Below are positions 41,086 to 49,491 of a stretch of DNA of 64,000 nt, piece after piece. The DNA is from Aureimonas sp. Leaf324. GTDB lineage: Bacteria > Pseudomonadota > Alphaproteobacteria > Rhizobiales > Rhizobiaceae. Position 1 is the stretch's first letter, and every line of letters starts with the position of its first letter. The DNA lies in the NCBI RefSeq assembly GCF_001423245.1, contig NZ_LMOH01000025.1, positions 187,329 to 251,328 of the forward strand, written 5' to 3'. The notes under the pieces are model-generated. The model did not search any database. It saw only the letters and a list, made by a program, of their open reading frames with translations, and was not told where the DNA came from. Made by a program: the position numbers and the translations under genes.

Positions 41086-41280
41086 ATGGACCAGCACAGG
41101 GATGTCATCTGGAGCGAGGACGAGTGCGTCGCGAGGCTCCTCCAGCTTCTGCCGGACGAGGCGGCGAGAGAGGCGGTCCGGGCCCGCCGTGCCGACGTCG
41201 CGCAACTGTTCCGCGACGCCTATGCCGACGGCGTCGAGAACGGGATACTTGCAGCGCGCGCGGCCGATCCGCTCCTGTAG
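41086..41280 (+). CDS. hypothetical small acidic protein, 64 residues
   Basis: A 64-residue protein from the ATG at 41086 with GAGG upstream. It is helix-rich and alanine-rich (LLQLLPDEAAREAVRARRAD, then LFRDAYADGVENGILAARAAD). No signal or membrane segment. Family not recognised. Isolated between the LOV operon and the exopolysaccharide region, which runs on the other strand; function unknown. Confidence 0.5.
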   Translation: MDQHRDVIWSEDECVARLLQLLPDEAAREAVRARRADVAQLFRDAYADGVENGILAARAADPLL

Positions 41281-41325
41281 CGATCCGGCGGACCGGACCG
41301 CGGGAGACCCGCGAAGCCGCGCACG

Positions 41326-42369
41326 TCAGCGCAAGGGCTGGTCGGCACTCGCCAGGCCTCTGCGCCGGACCAGCGCATCGTTCAACGTCGATTTCAAACG
41401 CTGGCGAAGCGGGATGTCGTAGAAGCGGGTGATGATCGGCGTGACGCAGCAGAAGGCCGCGACCAGCCCGACCATGCCGATCCAGGGTGCGAGGCCGGCC
41501 TTGCCGGCAGCCAGACTGCCGATCGACAGAAGCGAGTAATGGAGCGCGTAGACGGGATAGGAGATCTCGCCGAGCCACCTGGCGCCGATGAAGGACCGGC
41601 TGTGGGCGCCGAGGATCACGAAGAGCGGCGTCAGGACGACCACGAAGACGAGGTCGTAGAGCGGGTGCTTGATCGGTGCGACGAGTGCCGCGAAGAGGAG
41701 GGCCGCCAGGAGATAGGGGTTGATCCGCCACTGCGGCAGGCGATCCAGGACGTCGTAGAGAAGCAGTCCCATCGAGAACGAGAAGACGACCCGCACGAGG
41801 CCGACCTGGAACGTGTCGATCGTTCCGCCCGCCCCGAACAGGCCGCCGTAAGCGATCGGCACAAGCATCGGGCCGGAGACGAGCAGGATGAGCATGAGCG
41901 CGCCTCTCGTCAGATGCCTCGCCCATTTCGCGTAGGCGAAGTTGGCGAGAAGCTCGAACATCAGCGACCAAGCGGGTACGTTCAGGAACATGTAGGCGCC
42001 GACGATGGGCGTCGGCAGAAGGAGGAGGTTCAGCGTGCCGCCGGATACGATCTCCTCGAGCGACGGGGCGCCCGGATCGTGCAGGACGAAGAGCGCCACG
42101 GCCCGCAGAAGCGCCAGGAGAAACCCGAGGAGCAGCACCGGATAAAGCCGCGCCACCCGCAGGATCGCGAATTGCGCGAAGGACATCCCGTCGACCAGCC
42201 GCTGGCGATAGGCGTGCGCGATCACGAAGCCGCTCAGCGCGAAGAAGAAGTCGACCGCGAGATAGCCGACCGGGGCCCTGAGGTAGGGAACGGTCGCGAT
42301 ATGATAAAGAACGACGGCGAGCGCGGCGATGCCGCGCATACCATCGAGAGCGACGTAGTGGCGGGTCAT
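41326..42369 (-). CDS. acyltransferase 3 family membrane protein
   Basis: A 347-residue polytopic protein with about ten hydrophobic segments. It starts MTRHYVALDGMRGIAALAVVLYH, the hallmark N-terminus of acyltransferase 3/OafA-like proteins, with the family-typical arginine at 13 and histidine at 23, and contains FFFALSGFVIAHAY. Such proteins O-acetylate or otherwise acylate exported polysaccharides. The start overlaps the upstream polymerase/ligase stop by ATGA, placing it in the same operon and suggesting it decorates the polymer made by this cluster. Confidence 0.9.
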   Translation of the reverse strand: MTRHYVALDGMRGIAALAVVLYHIATVPYLRAPVGYLAVDFFFALSGFVIAHAYRQRLVDGMSFAQFAILRVARLYPVLLLGFLLALLRAVALFVLHDPGAPSLEEIVSGGTLNLLLLPTPIVGAYMFLNVPAWSLMFELLANFAYAKWARHLTRGALMLILLVSGPMLVPIAYGGLFGAGGTIDTFQVGLVRVVFSFSMGLLLYDVLDRLPQWRINPYLLAALLFAALVAPIKHPLYDLVFVVVLTPLFVILGAHSRSFIGARWLGEISYPVYALHYSLLSIGSLAAGKAGLAPWIGMVGLVAAFCCVTPIITRFYDIPLRQRLKSTLNDALVRRRGLASADQPLR

Positions 42370-43589
42370 CGCGGCGCGGCTCCGGCGGCAACGATCCCCT
42401 CGGTCGCCCCGAAGCGCCGTCGGGGCTCCGTGTCCGCGCGGTTGCCGGCCGGGGCCGGCCCCGCCCTTCGACCCGCCTCGGCCGGAGCGCAGGCCGCGAA
42501 GATGCCGACGATCACGAGAAGGAAATGCGTCGGCGTGGCCAGCGCATTGTCGGTGATCGAGATGGCAAGAAACCCGATCAGCGCGAAGATCGGCGCGTTG
42601 TCGCCGCGTCCCCACTTCTGCTTCGCGTACCAGACCGTCGCCACAAGAAGGATGTAGAACACCCAGACCCCGACATGGCCAAGTTCCACGAGAAGCCGCA
42701 GATAGTCGTTGTGGGCAGCCATGGACTGGAACAGGATGTAAACCTCACGCGGGGTCGACCAGTACTGGTGACCGAAGCCGATCCCGAACTCGGGATACAT
42801 CGACGACAGTTCCTCCAGCCATGGCCACATGATCTCGCGCCCGCTGAGGCCGCTGCCCGTGGCCCGCGCGGCGTAGCGCATGTAGGCGAGCGGTCCGATG
42901 ACGCAGGCGGCCGCAACGCCGACGGCCAGTCCTGTGATCTTCTGGCTGATCGTCCGACGCCTGGAGAACAGGAAGGTCAGCGCGCAGACGCCGAGCGCGA
43001 CCGCGAAGGCGACGCGGGCGCTGGTCAGGATCATGATCCCGGCGTTCATCAGGAGGAGGACGTAATATTTCTGCCGGCCGAGTTCTGTGAGGAGTAGCGA
43101 GGCCAGCATGCCAGACATCGCAAGCCCGCCGAGGAACGCCGCGTTCAGCGAACCGCCGAAGCGCGCCTGCCCCGTATTGAACTCGACCGAAAACGCCGAC
43201 CGCAACCCGACGACCTGATAGGCGAACCCGATGACCGCGCAGGCCACGGCGAACCAGGCGGCGGAGATCAGGATCGTGTCGCGATCGGTGGCCGTCGGTC
43301 GGGCCGACAGGAGCAGATAGATCAGAATGTATTGGTTCAGAGCGTTGAGGAGATACGACCACTGGAAGTCGGGGTAGTCCGTCATCGCCCCGAGAAAAAA
43401 GATCATGACGGTGATGAACACGAGGTTCGCGAGCGCGAAAAGGTTCAACTCCCGCCCGACGAGGAACAGCCCGCCAGCCAGGAGGAACAGCGACTTCACC
43501 AGCGCGTTCGCCGCCTCGATCTTGAAGAGGTCACCGATGTTCAGGACGAAGGCCGCGTAGGCGGCCAGATACATCAGTCGAAATTGCAT
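42366..43589 (-). CDS. O-antigen ligase/polymerase (Wzy/WaaL-like) membrane protein
   Basis: A 407-residue protein with about ten to eleven hydrophobic segments and a large periplasmic loop around LSGREIMWPWLEELSSMYPEFGIGFGHQYWSTPREVYILFQSMAAHNDYLRLLVELGHVG, where GIGFG and AHNDYLRLLVELG match the Wzy_C/O-antigen-ligase pattern (positions about 265-325). The chosen ATG at 43587-43589 starts MQFRLMYLAAYAAF; an upstream GTG would add 19 residues. It likely polymerises or attaches repeat units. A second protein of this superfamily is encoded at 56456-58000. Confidence 0.85.
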   Translation of the reverse strand: MQFRLMYLAAYAAFVLNIGDLFKIEAANALVKSLFLLAGGLFLVGRELNLFALANLVFITVMIFFLGAMTDYPDFQWSYLLNALNQYILIYLLLSARPTATDRDTILISAAWFAVACAVIGFAYQVVGLRSAFSVEFNTGQARFGGSLNAAFLGGLAMSGMLASLLLTELGRQKYYVLLLMNAGIMILTSARVAFAVALGVCALTFLFSRRRTISQKITGLAVGVAAACVIGPLAYMRYAARATGSGLSGREIMWPWLEELSSMYPEFGIGFGHQYWSTPREVYILFQSMAAHNDYLRLLVELGHVGVWVFYILLVATVWYAKQKWGRGDNAPIFALIGFLAISITDNALATPTHFLLVIVGIFAACAPAEAGRRAGPAPAGNRADTEPRRRFGATEGIVAAGAAPR

Positions 43590-43741
43590 CGCTCGCAGGC
43601 CCTGATCGAAGTCGGTCGGACACTGCCCGATCGGTGCGCGCGTCACAAGGTCGGGTCGGGTCGACCACCCGAACCCGACCTGCGAAAACGGCCGCCGATG
43701 ATGACTCGCCAGCGGCCGCCGGAATGATCGATATCTCGCGC

Positions 43742-44770
43742 TCAGCCGACGAGGATATGAGCGTTGTCGAGGAAATCGAGGTTCTTGCCAACATAGGCGA
43801 TGTCCTGCGCCGCACCGCCGCCGGTGCCGTCCGCGTCGTAGGACAGGTAGCCGGTCGCCTTGTCGTAGATGACCTGGCCATGGTCGGCGTTCGCCGCGGT
43901 GCCCACGACGAAATCCGTCCCGGCGAGATGGCCGTCGACGGCCGTCAGGTTGGTGAAGACCGACTTGTTCAGCTTGATGAAGTCGTTGCCGTCGAAATCG
44001 AAGATCTGGTCGCGGTTCGACGCCCCGAAATGGCTGAAGGCGAAGGTGTCGGAACCGCCCTTGCCCCAGAGCTGGTCGTTGCCCGCGCCGCCGTCGATGA
44101 CGTTGTCGCCCTTCGAGCCGGTGATCAGGTTGTTGAGGTCGTTGCCCGTCCCGTCGATATTGCCGGTCTTGAGGCGCAGGTTCTCGACGCCCGCGCTGCG
44201 GTTGAGGTCGACCGAGGCGCTGGTCCAGATCGTGTCGATGCCGGCGTCGGGACCGGCGACATACTCGTCGCTGCTGTCGAACGTGTAGGCGTCGTTGCCG
44301 CTCGACCCCTGATAGGTGTCGACACCGCCGCGCCCGTCGAGGAAGTCGTTGCCGCTGCTGCCGACGAACGTGTCCACGTTGTCGCTGCCGTAGATCACGA
44401 AGCGCTCGACATGGCTGGCGACGATCGTGCCACCCGCGCCCACGGCGAGGTTGGCGCCGGTGTCGGTCGCGGTCATCGTGATGGTCGCGGTGTTGGAGGC
44501 GAGCTCCAAGCTGTCGGTGCCCGCGCCACCATTGTAGATCGTGGTGCCGACGACCGCGTCGTTCGCCTTGACGATCAGGCGGTCGTTGCCGTCGCCGCCC
44601 GAGAAGGCGGACGAGGCGAAGGTTCCGCCGGTCGGGACGGTGCGGAAAATGTCGTTGCCGGCCAGTCCGGCCACGAGCGCGTTCGTGTAGCCGGAGGCAG
44701 ACAGGGTATCGTCGCCCGTGGTCAGGGGCAGGTAGTCGTCGACGTTGCCGACAGTCACGATGTTCGCCAT
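43742..44770 (-). CDS. RTX (hemolysin-type calcium-binding repeat) protein
   Basis: A 342-residue protein without signal peptide, rich in Gly, Asp and Asn. RTX nonapeptide-like repeats occur at GGDGNDRLI, GSSGNDFLDGRGGVDTY, GSKGDNVIDGGAGNDQLWGKGGSDTF, about residues 58-66, 137-154 and 225-250. The C-terminal region FDFDGNDFIKL...LSYDADGTGG is typical of RTX secretion ends. Such proteins leave the cell through type I secretion and fold on binding Ca2+. No catalytic domain seen; a structural or adhesive matrix protein is plausible. AGAGGGA precedes the start. Confidence 0.88.
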   Translation of the reverse strand: MANIVTVGNVDDYLPLTTGDDTLSASGYTNALVAGLAGNDIFRTVPTGGTFASSAFSGGDGNDRLIVKANDAVVGTTIYNGGAGTDSLELASNTATITMTATDTGANLAVGAGGTIVASHVERFVIYGSDNVDTFVGSSGNDFLDGRGGVDTYQGSSGNDAYTFDSSDEYVAGPDAGIDTIWTSASVDLNRSAGVENLRLKTGNIDGTGNDLNNLITGSKGDNVIDGGAGNDQLWGKGGSDTFAFSHFGASNRDQIFDFDGNDFIKLNKSVFTNLTAVDGHLAGTDFVVGTAANADHGQVIYDKATGYLSYDADGTGGGAAQDIAYVGKNLDFLDNAHILVG

Positions 44771-44982
44771 GGATCCCTCTCGAGGCTCGAGCCGACGGGG
44801 TTTTCAGCCGAGAGGGTTTATGCCCTTGCTCCGATCTATCGTCAATTCTTCGTTATCTAAAGGAATGCGAAGAGTGCCGGCTTGGTGAATCCGCGCGGAG
44901 CGATCGGCAAGCCTCGATCCAGCGGTCCGGCCAGCGCTCGGGGACATCGCCGGCCGATAAGCGGTGCGACGCTCCTCCCCCC

Positions 44983-45507
44983 TTACGACGAGGGCGCTCC
45001 CGCCTGGGCCCGGGCTTCCCGCACGCGGGCCTCCTCGGCCTCCCACAGCGCGTTACCGGTGGCATTCGCGCTCGGGAAACGACCGTAGGGCCCCACTTCG
45101 ATGTCGCTGCGGATGATGCGGGCGGGATTGCCCGCGACGATCGAGCGGGGCGGGACGTCCTTCGTCACGACGCTGCCCGAACCGACGATGCTGCCGTCGC
45201 CGATCTGGATGCCCGGCATGATGATGCTGCGCGCTCCGATGAAGCAGTGCCGCCCGATCCGGGTGTGGAGGTAGAGACCGCGCGTCATGTCGTGAGTGAG
45301 GATCGAGACGTCGAAGGCGACGTAGCTCTTCTCGCCGACATGGACACCGCGCGGGAACGTCTTGTCGAAGCGGGCGCTGAGCGAGAAGTTGGCGGTGGGA
45401 TGAATGTCCATCTGCCAGACCCGGCAGTAGATCCACCATTTAGTCTTCACGATGAGCTTGCGCACGCCGAGGAAGCGGTTGAGGCTGGGCAGCGTTCGTT
45501 TGGACAT
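44983..45507 (-). CDS. left-handed beta-helix acyltransferase (WcaF-like)
   Basis: A 174-residue hexapeptide-repeat transferase. The N-terminus resembles WcaF/colanic acid acetyltransferases, and hexapeptide turns run through THDMTRGLYLHTRIGRHCFIGARSI with a conserved histidine near the active site, ending IIMPGIQIGDGSIVGSGSVV and AGNPARIIR (about residues 96-145). It would transfer acetyl from acetyl-CoA to a sugar during polymer assembly. It lies in the same-strand gene block as the two RTX proteins, with 212 bases to the next gene. Confidence 0.9.
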   Translation of the reverse strand: MSKRTLPSLNRFLGVRKLIVKTKWWIYCRVWQMDIHPTANFSLSARFDKTFPRGVHVGEKSYVAFDVSILTHDMTRGLYLHTRIGRHCFIGARSIIMPGIQIGDGSIVGSGSVVTKDVPPRSIVAGNPARIIRSDIEVGPYGRFPSANATGNALWEAEEARVREARAQAGAPSS

Positions 45508-45769
45508 TGTCGGACCGTTCTCCAGCGTCGCGCTCGGATCGAAATTCGTCGCCGCGTTCCACAGGGGAAAGCGGGTACCCGGATCGAGCGTCCAGGCACG
45601 CGCCCTTGTGCACCGCGGTGCCGACGACGTTTAGCCAGATGCAGACGGCTTGAACAGGGCGTGCTTGCCGATGGGCGGGGCCGGACGCTTGCGGGCAGGC
45701 GCCCCGTCCGACGGAAAGGCGCCCGCCCGCGGGAAGCTCGGGCCGGACCTCCCGACCTCCGCCTCCTTC

Positions 45770-48700
45770 TCAGGCGAAGAGGACGTTGGTTTCGGTGAGC
45801 GCCGCGAGCTTCGTGTTGAGAAGCGTCACGCTCGAATGATCGTCGATCTGGATCATCACGTCGGCTCCGACCTGGTGGGCGTCCGCCAGAAGCTCGTTCA
45901 GGCTGTGCAAGCCGGTCGCCTCGAAGCGCAGGACATCGCCGCCGGCCGACAAGGCGCCGGCCTTGAAGTCCCGCACCACGTCGTCGCCGCCGTTCTGCCG
46001 GAAGACGAAGGTGTCCGAACCGCCGTTGCCGATCATCACCTCGTGCGCCGAGGTGCCGACGATCCGATCGTTGCCGCTGGTGCCGAGAACATGACGCTCC
46101 TCGAGCGCGGTAACGTTACCCGCCGCATCCTTTGCCGAAAAATCGAACGTGTGGATCTTGGAGGGGTCGACGGCGAGCTTGGCCGTCCAGGCGCTCGACG
46201 TCGCGTTCAACGTCGTGGTCGCCACGCCATCCCGCACGACGCTGATCTGGCCCGGCGTCTCGCTGATCGTGCCCCGCAACTGGACCTCGCCGCCAGCGGT
46301 CGCCGTGATCCGCGAGACCGCGAGATCCGGGCCCGTCATGTCCACGACGACGTCCTTCGACTTGGAGAGGACGCCGGTGTTTCCGGCGGCGTCGGTGGCG
46401 GTCGCGGTCAGTCGGTGCGCGCCCTCATCGAGACCGGAGGCGAGATAGGACCACTTGCCGTCGGCCCCGGTGACCGCCCCGCCGATCCGCACACCGTTGT
46501 CGAAGACGTCGACCTTCGACAGGGCTTCGGCCGTGCCCTTCAGGAGAGCGGCATCCTCGCGGACATAGAGCTTCGTGGCGTCGCCCTCGAAGACGGGCCG
46601 CGCCGGCCCCTTGGTGTCGACGGTCATGGCGACGCCCGCCGATGTCGCGCTCTTGTTGCCGGCGACATCCGTCTCGATCACGGAGAAGACGTGCTGGCCG
46701 TCGGTGAGCGTCTTGGTCGAGAAAGTCCACTGGCCCGAGGCGTCGGCCACCACCGTGCCGAGGACACGCGAGCCGTCGAGGATCTTGACCGACGAGCCGG
46801 CGTCCGCCCGGCCCGACAGGTCGGCCGTCTGGGCATTGGTCACGCCGTCGCCGGCGACGCCGCTGTCGGCATAGCGGAGCGTCGGCTGGTCGACCACGGG
46901 GGCCTTGGTGTCGATGGCGAGCTTGTCGCCGAGATTGCCGCCCGCGGTGGTCGCATCGATTGCGACCCCCGTCTTGACGGACCGGATCGCCGCATCGCCG
47001 AGAGAGATCTTCGAGACGGACAGGTCCGAGACGTCCTGACCGTCCGCCACCTTGTAGGTGAAGACGAGCGTGTCGCGTCCGTTTCCGTAAGCGTAGTTGG
47101 CGACCGCGCCGTTGCTGAGCGTGACGGCGAGGCCACCGCCCTTGACGTTGACCAGCTCGTCGAAGCGCACGGCGACCGTCACCGTTTCGCCCGCCTTGGC
47201 CGACCCGTCCGAATTGAGAAAGCTGAAGCCGAGCGGCGTTGGACCGGCCGTCGGGGCGGCAGGGGTCGTTGGAGCTGTGACGGGAGGAGCGGCCACCCCT
47301 GCCGAGCCGCCGGGCGCAGCCGCCGCAGGGCCGGCCGAAAGGTCCGGCGCAGGAGCCTTGCCGGCGCCGAGCGCCGCCGTCGTGTCCGACATGCGCCACT
47401 GGACGTTGGCAGCGGAGAAATCGCCGGGTTTCACACCCTGCAGCGTTGCGAGCGTCGTCCAGCCGCCGTGGCCATCCGAAGCCTGCACCAGCGTACCGGC
47501 GCCGGCGGCCGAGACGCGCAGGTGACCGTCCGCCAGAGGATCGCCGCTGCCCCAGCCGAGGCGTACGGCCAGAACCGAGACGTCGAGGATGTCGCCCTTC
47601 GCTCCGGCCTGGAAGTCGGTGATCGTGTCCCCGCCTTCCGACAGTTCGTGATAGGCGAAGCGGTCGCGGCCCTCCCCGCCCGTCAGCTGGTCCACTCCGG
47701 CGCCGCCCCAGACATAGTCGTTGCCCACGCCGCCGTTGATGACGTCGCTGCCCTTGCCGCCGAGCAGCATGTCGGCCTTGGCCGTGCCCGTCAGGACGTC
47801 GTCGACCGTGTTGACCGTGTCGCGGATGGCGGAGTTCACCATCGACACGACGTCGGACTTGAAATTGTATCCCTTGCCGATGCTCTCGAAGACGCTGTCG
47901 GTGACCGTGTTGTTCTGCGTCTTCCCGGAGATCATGAAGGCGTATTGCCCGATCTCGCGCGCCACGACGTTGGACACGTTTGCGTCCCGCCCGTCGCCCT
48001 TGCCGTATTCGAAGAACTGCAGGGCGTAGCTGTTGTTGACGCCGCCGCTGTCCTTCAGGCCGTTCCCGATTCCGCGGAAATCGGCGATCATGCGGGAATC
48101 GAAGGCGAGCACGTTCTCGTAGAGACCGCCGCGGGACTCGGAGTGGAAATCGAAGGCGGCGCGGTCGGCGTCGTAGGCGACGGCATCCTTGGCATGAAGC
48201 TGGATGTCGGCGCCGTAGCTCGTGGCGCTCGTTCCGTTGGCGGCGGTGCCGACGCCATGCACGAGGACGGCATGGCTCGAGTGCTCGACGAACAGGCCCT
48301 TGATGTCGGTCGAGAAGGAGGCCGAGGACTGCACGCCGGCATAGACGTTGTGCGCGGCCACGTCGCGAACGTCGGCATTGACGCCGTTGACGATCTTCAG
48401 CCCAACGCTGCCGTTGCGCAGATCGACGTCGGTCACCGTCGGCTCGACGAGGTTGCGCAGATGGATGAGGTCGGCCGCCCCCTTGGCGGTGGCGAAATCG
48501 CCGCGTCCGCCGCCGATCGCACCGTTCTTGATCGTGAATTCGGCCGTCGAGAAGGTCGAGGCCCGCACGTTGGTATGATAGAGGCCCTGGTCGACCAGCG
48601 CCCCCTTCAGGATGACCGTGTTGCCCTGGATCGCCACGACCTCGGCCGCCTGGCCGAGCCGCGTCGGCTGGCCGCCGTCGCTCGCGTCGATGTGGTCGCC

Positions 48701-49054
48701 GAGCAGCGCGTCGTCGGAGACGACCTTGACCCAGCTGCCCACCTTCAGGTCGACCGGGATCTTGTCGTAGGTGATCGTCGCGTTGCCGTTCTGCGAGCCG
48801 AGCGCCACCGACGACAGGGCGGAGGCCTTGGCGTCGACGTAGAGGATGCTGTTAGCGCCTCCGCCGACCAGGGTGCTGCCGTTCAGATCGATCGTGATGT
48901 TCTGCTTCTCGAGGAACATGACGATCTGCTTCGTGACCGCGATGGTCTCGTCCTTCGGCAGCACGAGGGTGCCGCCCGTGGCGGTCAGAGCCTTCAGTCC
49001 CGTCTCGATGTCGGCCTGCGTCGCCTTGGGCCGAAGCTGGATGATCTGCGACAT
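45770..49054 (-). CDS. secreted RTX beta-helix protein, alginate C5-epimerase-like with Ig-like repeats
   Basis: A 1094-residue protein without signal peptide. Residues about 25-415 form a right-handed parallel beta-helix; AFDFHSESRGGLYENVLAFD (300-319) aligns with the FDPHE...NVAY active-site segment of alginate epimerases, keeping Asp302 and His304 but with Phe-for-Pro and Ser-for-Glu/Asp. RTX repeats follow at about 430-465 (GGKGSDVINGGVGNDYVWGG), then an Ala/Pro linker (about 545-600), several bacterial Ig-like domains (about 605-960) and a C-terminal RTX-like secretion region (about 975-1094). It likely acts on an extracellular polysaccharide after type I export. Lyase activity is an alternative to epimerase. 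Confidence 0.8.
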   Translation of the reverse strand: MSQIIQLRPKATQADIETGLKALTATGGTLVLPKDETIAVTKQIVMFLEKQNITIDLNGSTLVGGGANSILYVDAKASALSSVALGSQNGNATITYDKIPVDLKVGSWVKVVSDDALLGDHIDASDGGQPTRLGQAAEVVAIQGNTVILKGALVDQGLYHTNVRASTFSTAEFTIKNGAIGGGRGDFATAKGAADLIHLRNLVEPTVTDVDLRNGSVGLKIVNGVNADVRDVAAHNVYAGVQSSASFSTDIKGLFVEHSSHAVLVHGVGTAANGTSATSYGADIQLHAKDAVAYDADRAAFDFHSESRGGLYENVLAFDSRMIADFRGIGNGLKDSGGVNNSYALQFFEYGKGDGRDANVSNVVAREIGQYAFMISGKTQNNTVTDSVFESIGKGYNFKSDVVSMVNSAIRDTVNTVDDVLTGTAKADMLLGGKGSDVINGGVGNDYVWGGAGVDQLTGGEGRDRFAYHELSEGGDTITDFQAGAKGDILDVSVLAVRLGWGSGDPLADGHLRVSAAGAGTLVQASDGHGGWTTLATLQGVKPGDFSAANVQWRMSDTTAALGAGKAPAPDLSAGPAAAAPGGSAGVAAPPVTAPTTPAAPTAGPTPLGFSFLNSDGSAKAGETVTVAVRFDELVNVKGGGLAVTLSNGAVANYAYGNGRDTLVFTYKVADGQDVSDLSVSKISLGDAAIRSVKTGVAIDATTAGGNLGDKLAIDTKAPVVDQPTLRYADSGVAGDGVTNAQTADLSGRADAGSSVKILDGSRVLGTVVADASGQWTFSTKTLTDGQHVFSVIETDVAGNKSATSAGVAMTVDTKGPARPVFEGDATKLYVREDAALLKGTAEALSKVDVFDNGVRIGGAVTGADGKWSYLASGLDEGAHRLTATATDAAGNTGVLSKSKDVVVDMTGPDLAVSRITATAGGEVQLRGTISETPGQISVVRDGVATTTLNATSSAWTAKLAVDPSKIHTFDFSAKDAAGNVTALEERHVLGTSGNDRIVGTSAHEVMIGNGGSDTFVFRQNGGDDVVRDFKAGALSAGGDVLRFEATGLHSLNELLADAHQVGADVMIQIDDHSSVTLLNTKLAALTETNVLFA

Positions 49055-49491
49055 AATCTTCCCCGAAGTCTTCGCGTCGCTCGCATGGGTCGGCGACGAA
49101 CTGTAACTTCAAGGTACGAAAGAAAATTTCCTAATAACCTCACTCGAACGACTGTCTTTAATTCAAATTATATATTGCTCCGATCTTGGCATCCACTCAT
49201 AGCCTCGACGAACCGCCGGAGCGGCTCGACGACCGCGCAATCCCCGGCAGGGCGTGCTGTCGCAAGGGTCTTCGGTGGTATCCGGTTGAATCGAAGAAAG
49301 AATTTTGACGGCTTCACATCCGGGCTGGATCCGCGAAAAGCGTGCCGCCTCGCCGGACTGCAAGCCTCGCACGGGCCCGACGTTGCTGTCGGTGCCCCGG
49401 ATCGTTCTTCAAGTCGTCGTGAAGCGTCCCGACAGGATCGCTCCCGTGAGGCCGGCGCGTATCGGATCAGACGCGACGGCCTTGCCCGACC
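49055..49491. other. 437-bp intergenic region, partly AT-rich
   Basis: No supported gene. The part at about 49110-49190 is markedly AT-rich for this genome; a minus-strand TATAAT sits at 49172-49167, 113 bases before the epimerase-like start, but no good -35 was seen. It probably holds the promoter of the epimerase-like gene. Confidence 0.45.

Noticed and set aside
43742-49054. Tandem DNA repeats suggested by repeated GGxGxD peptides
   Set aside because: The repeats are at protein level; the DNA copies differ and form no exact tandem array.
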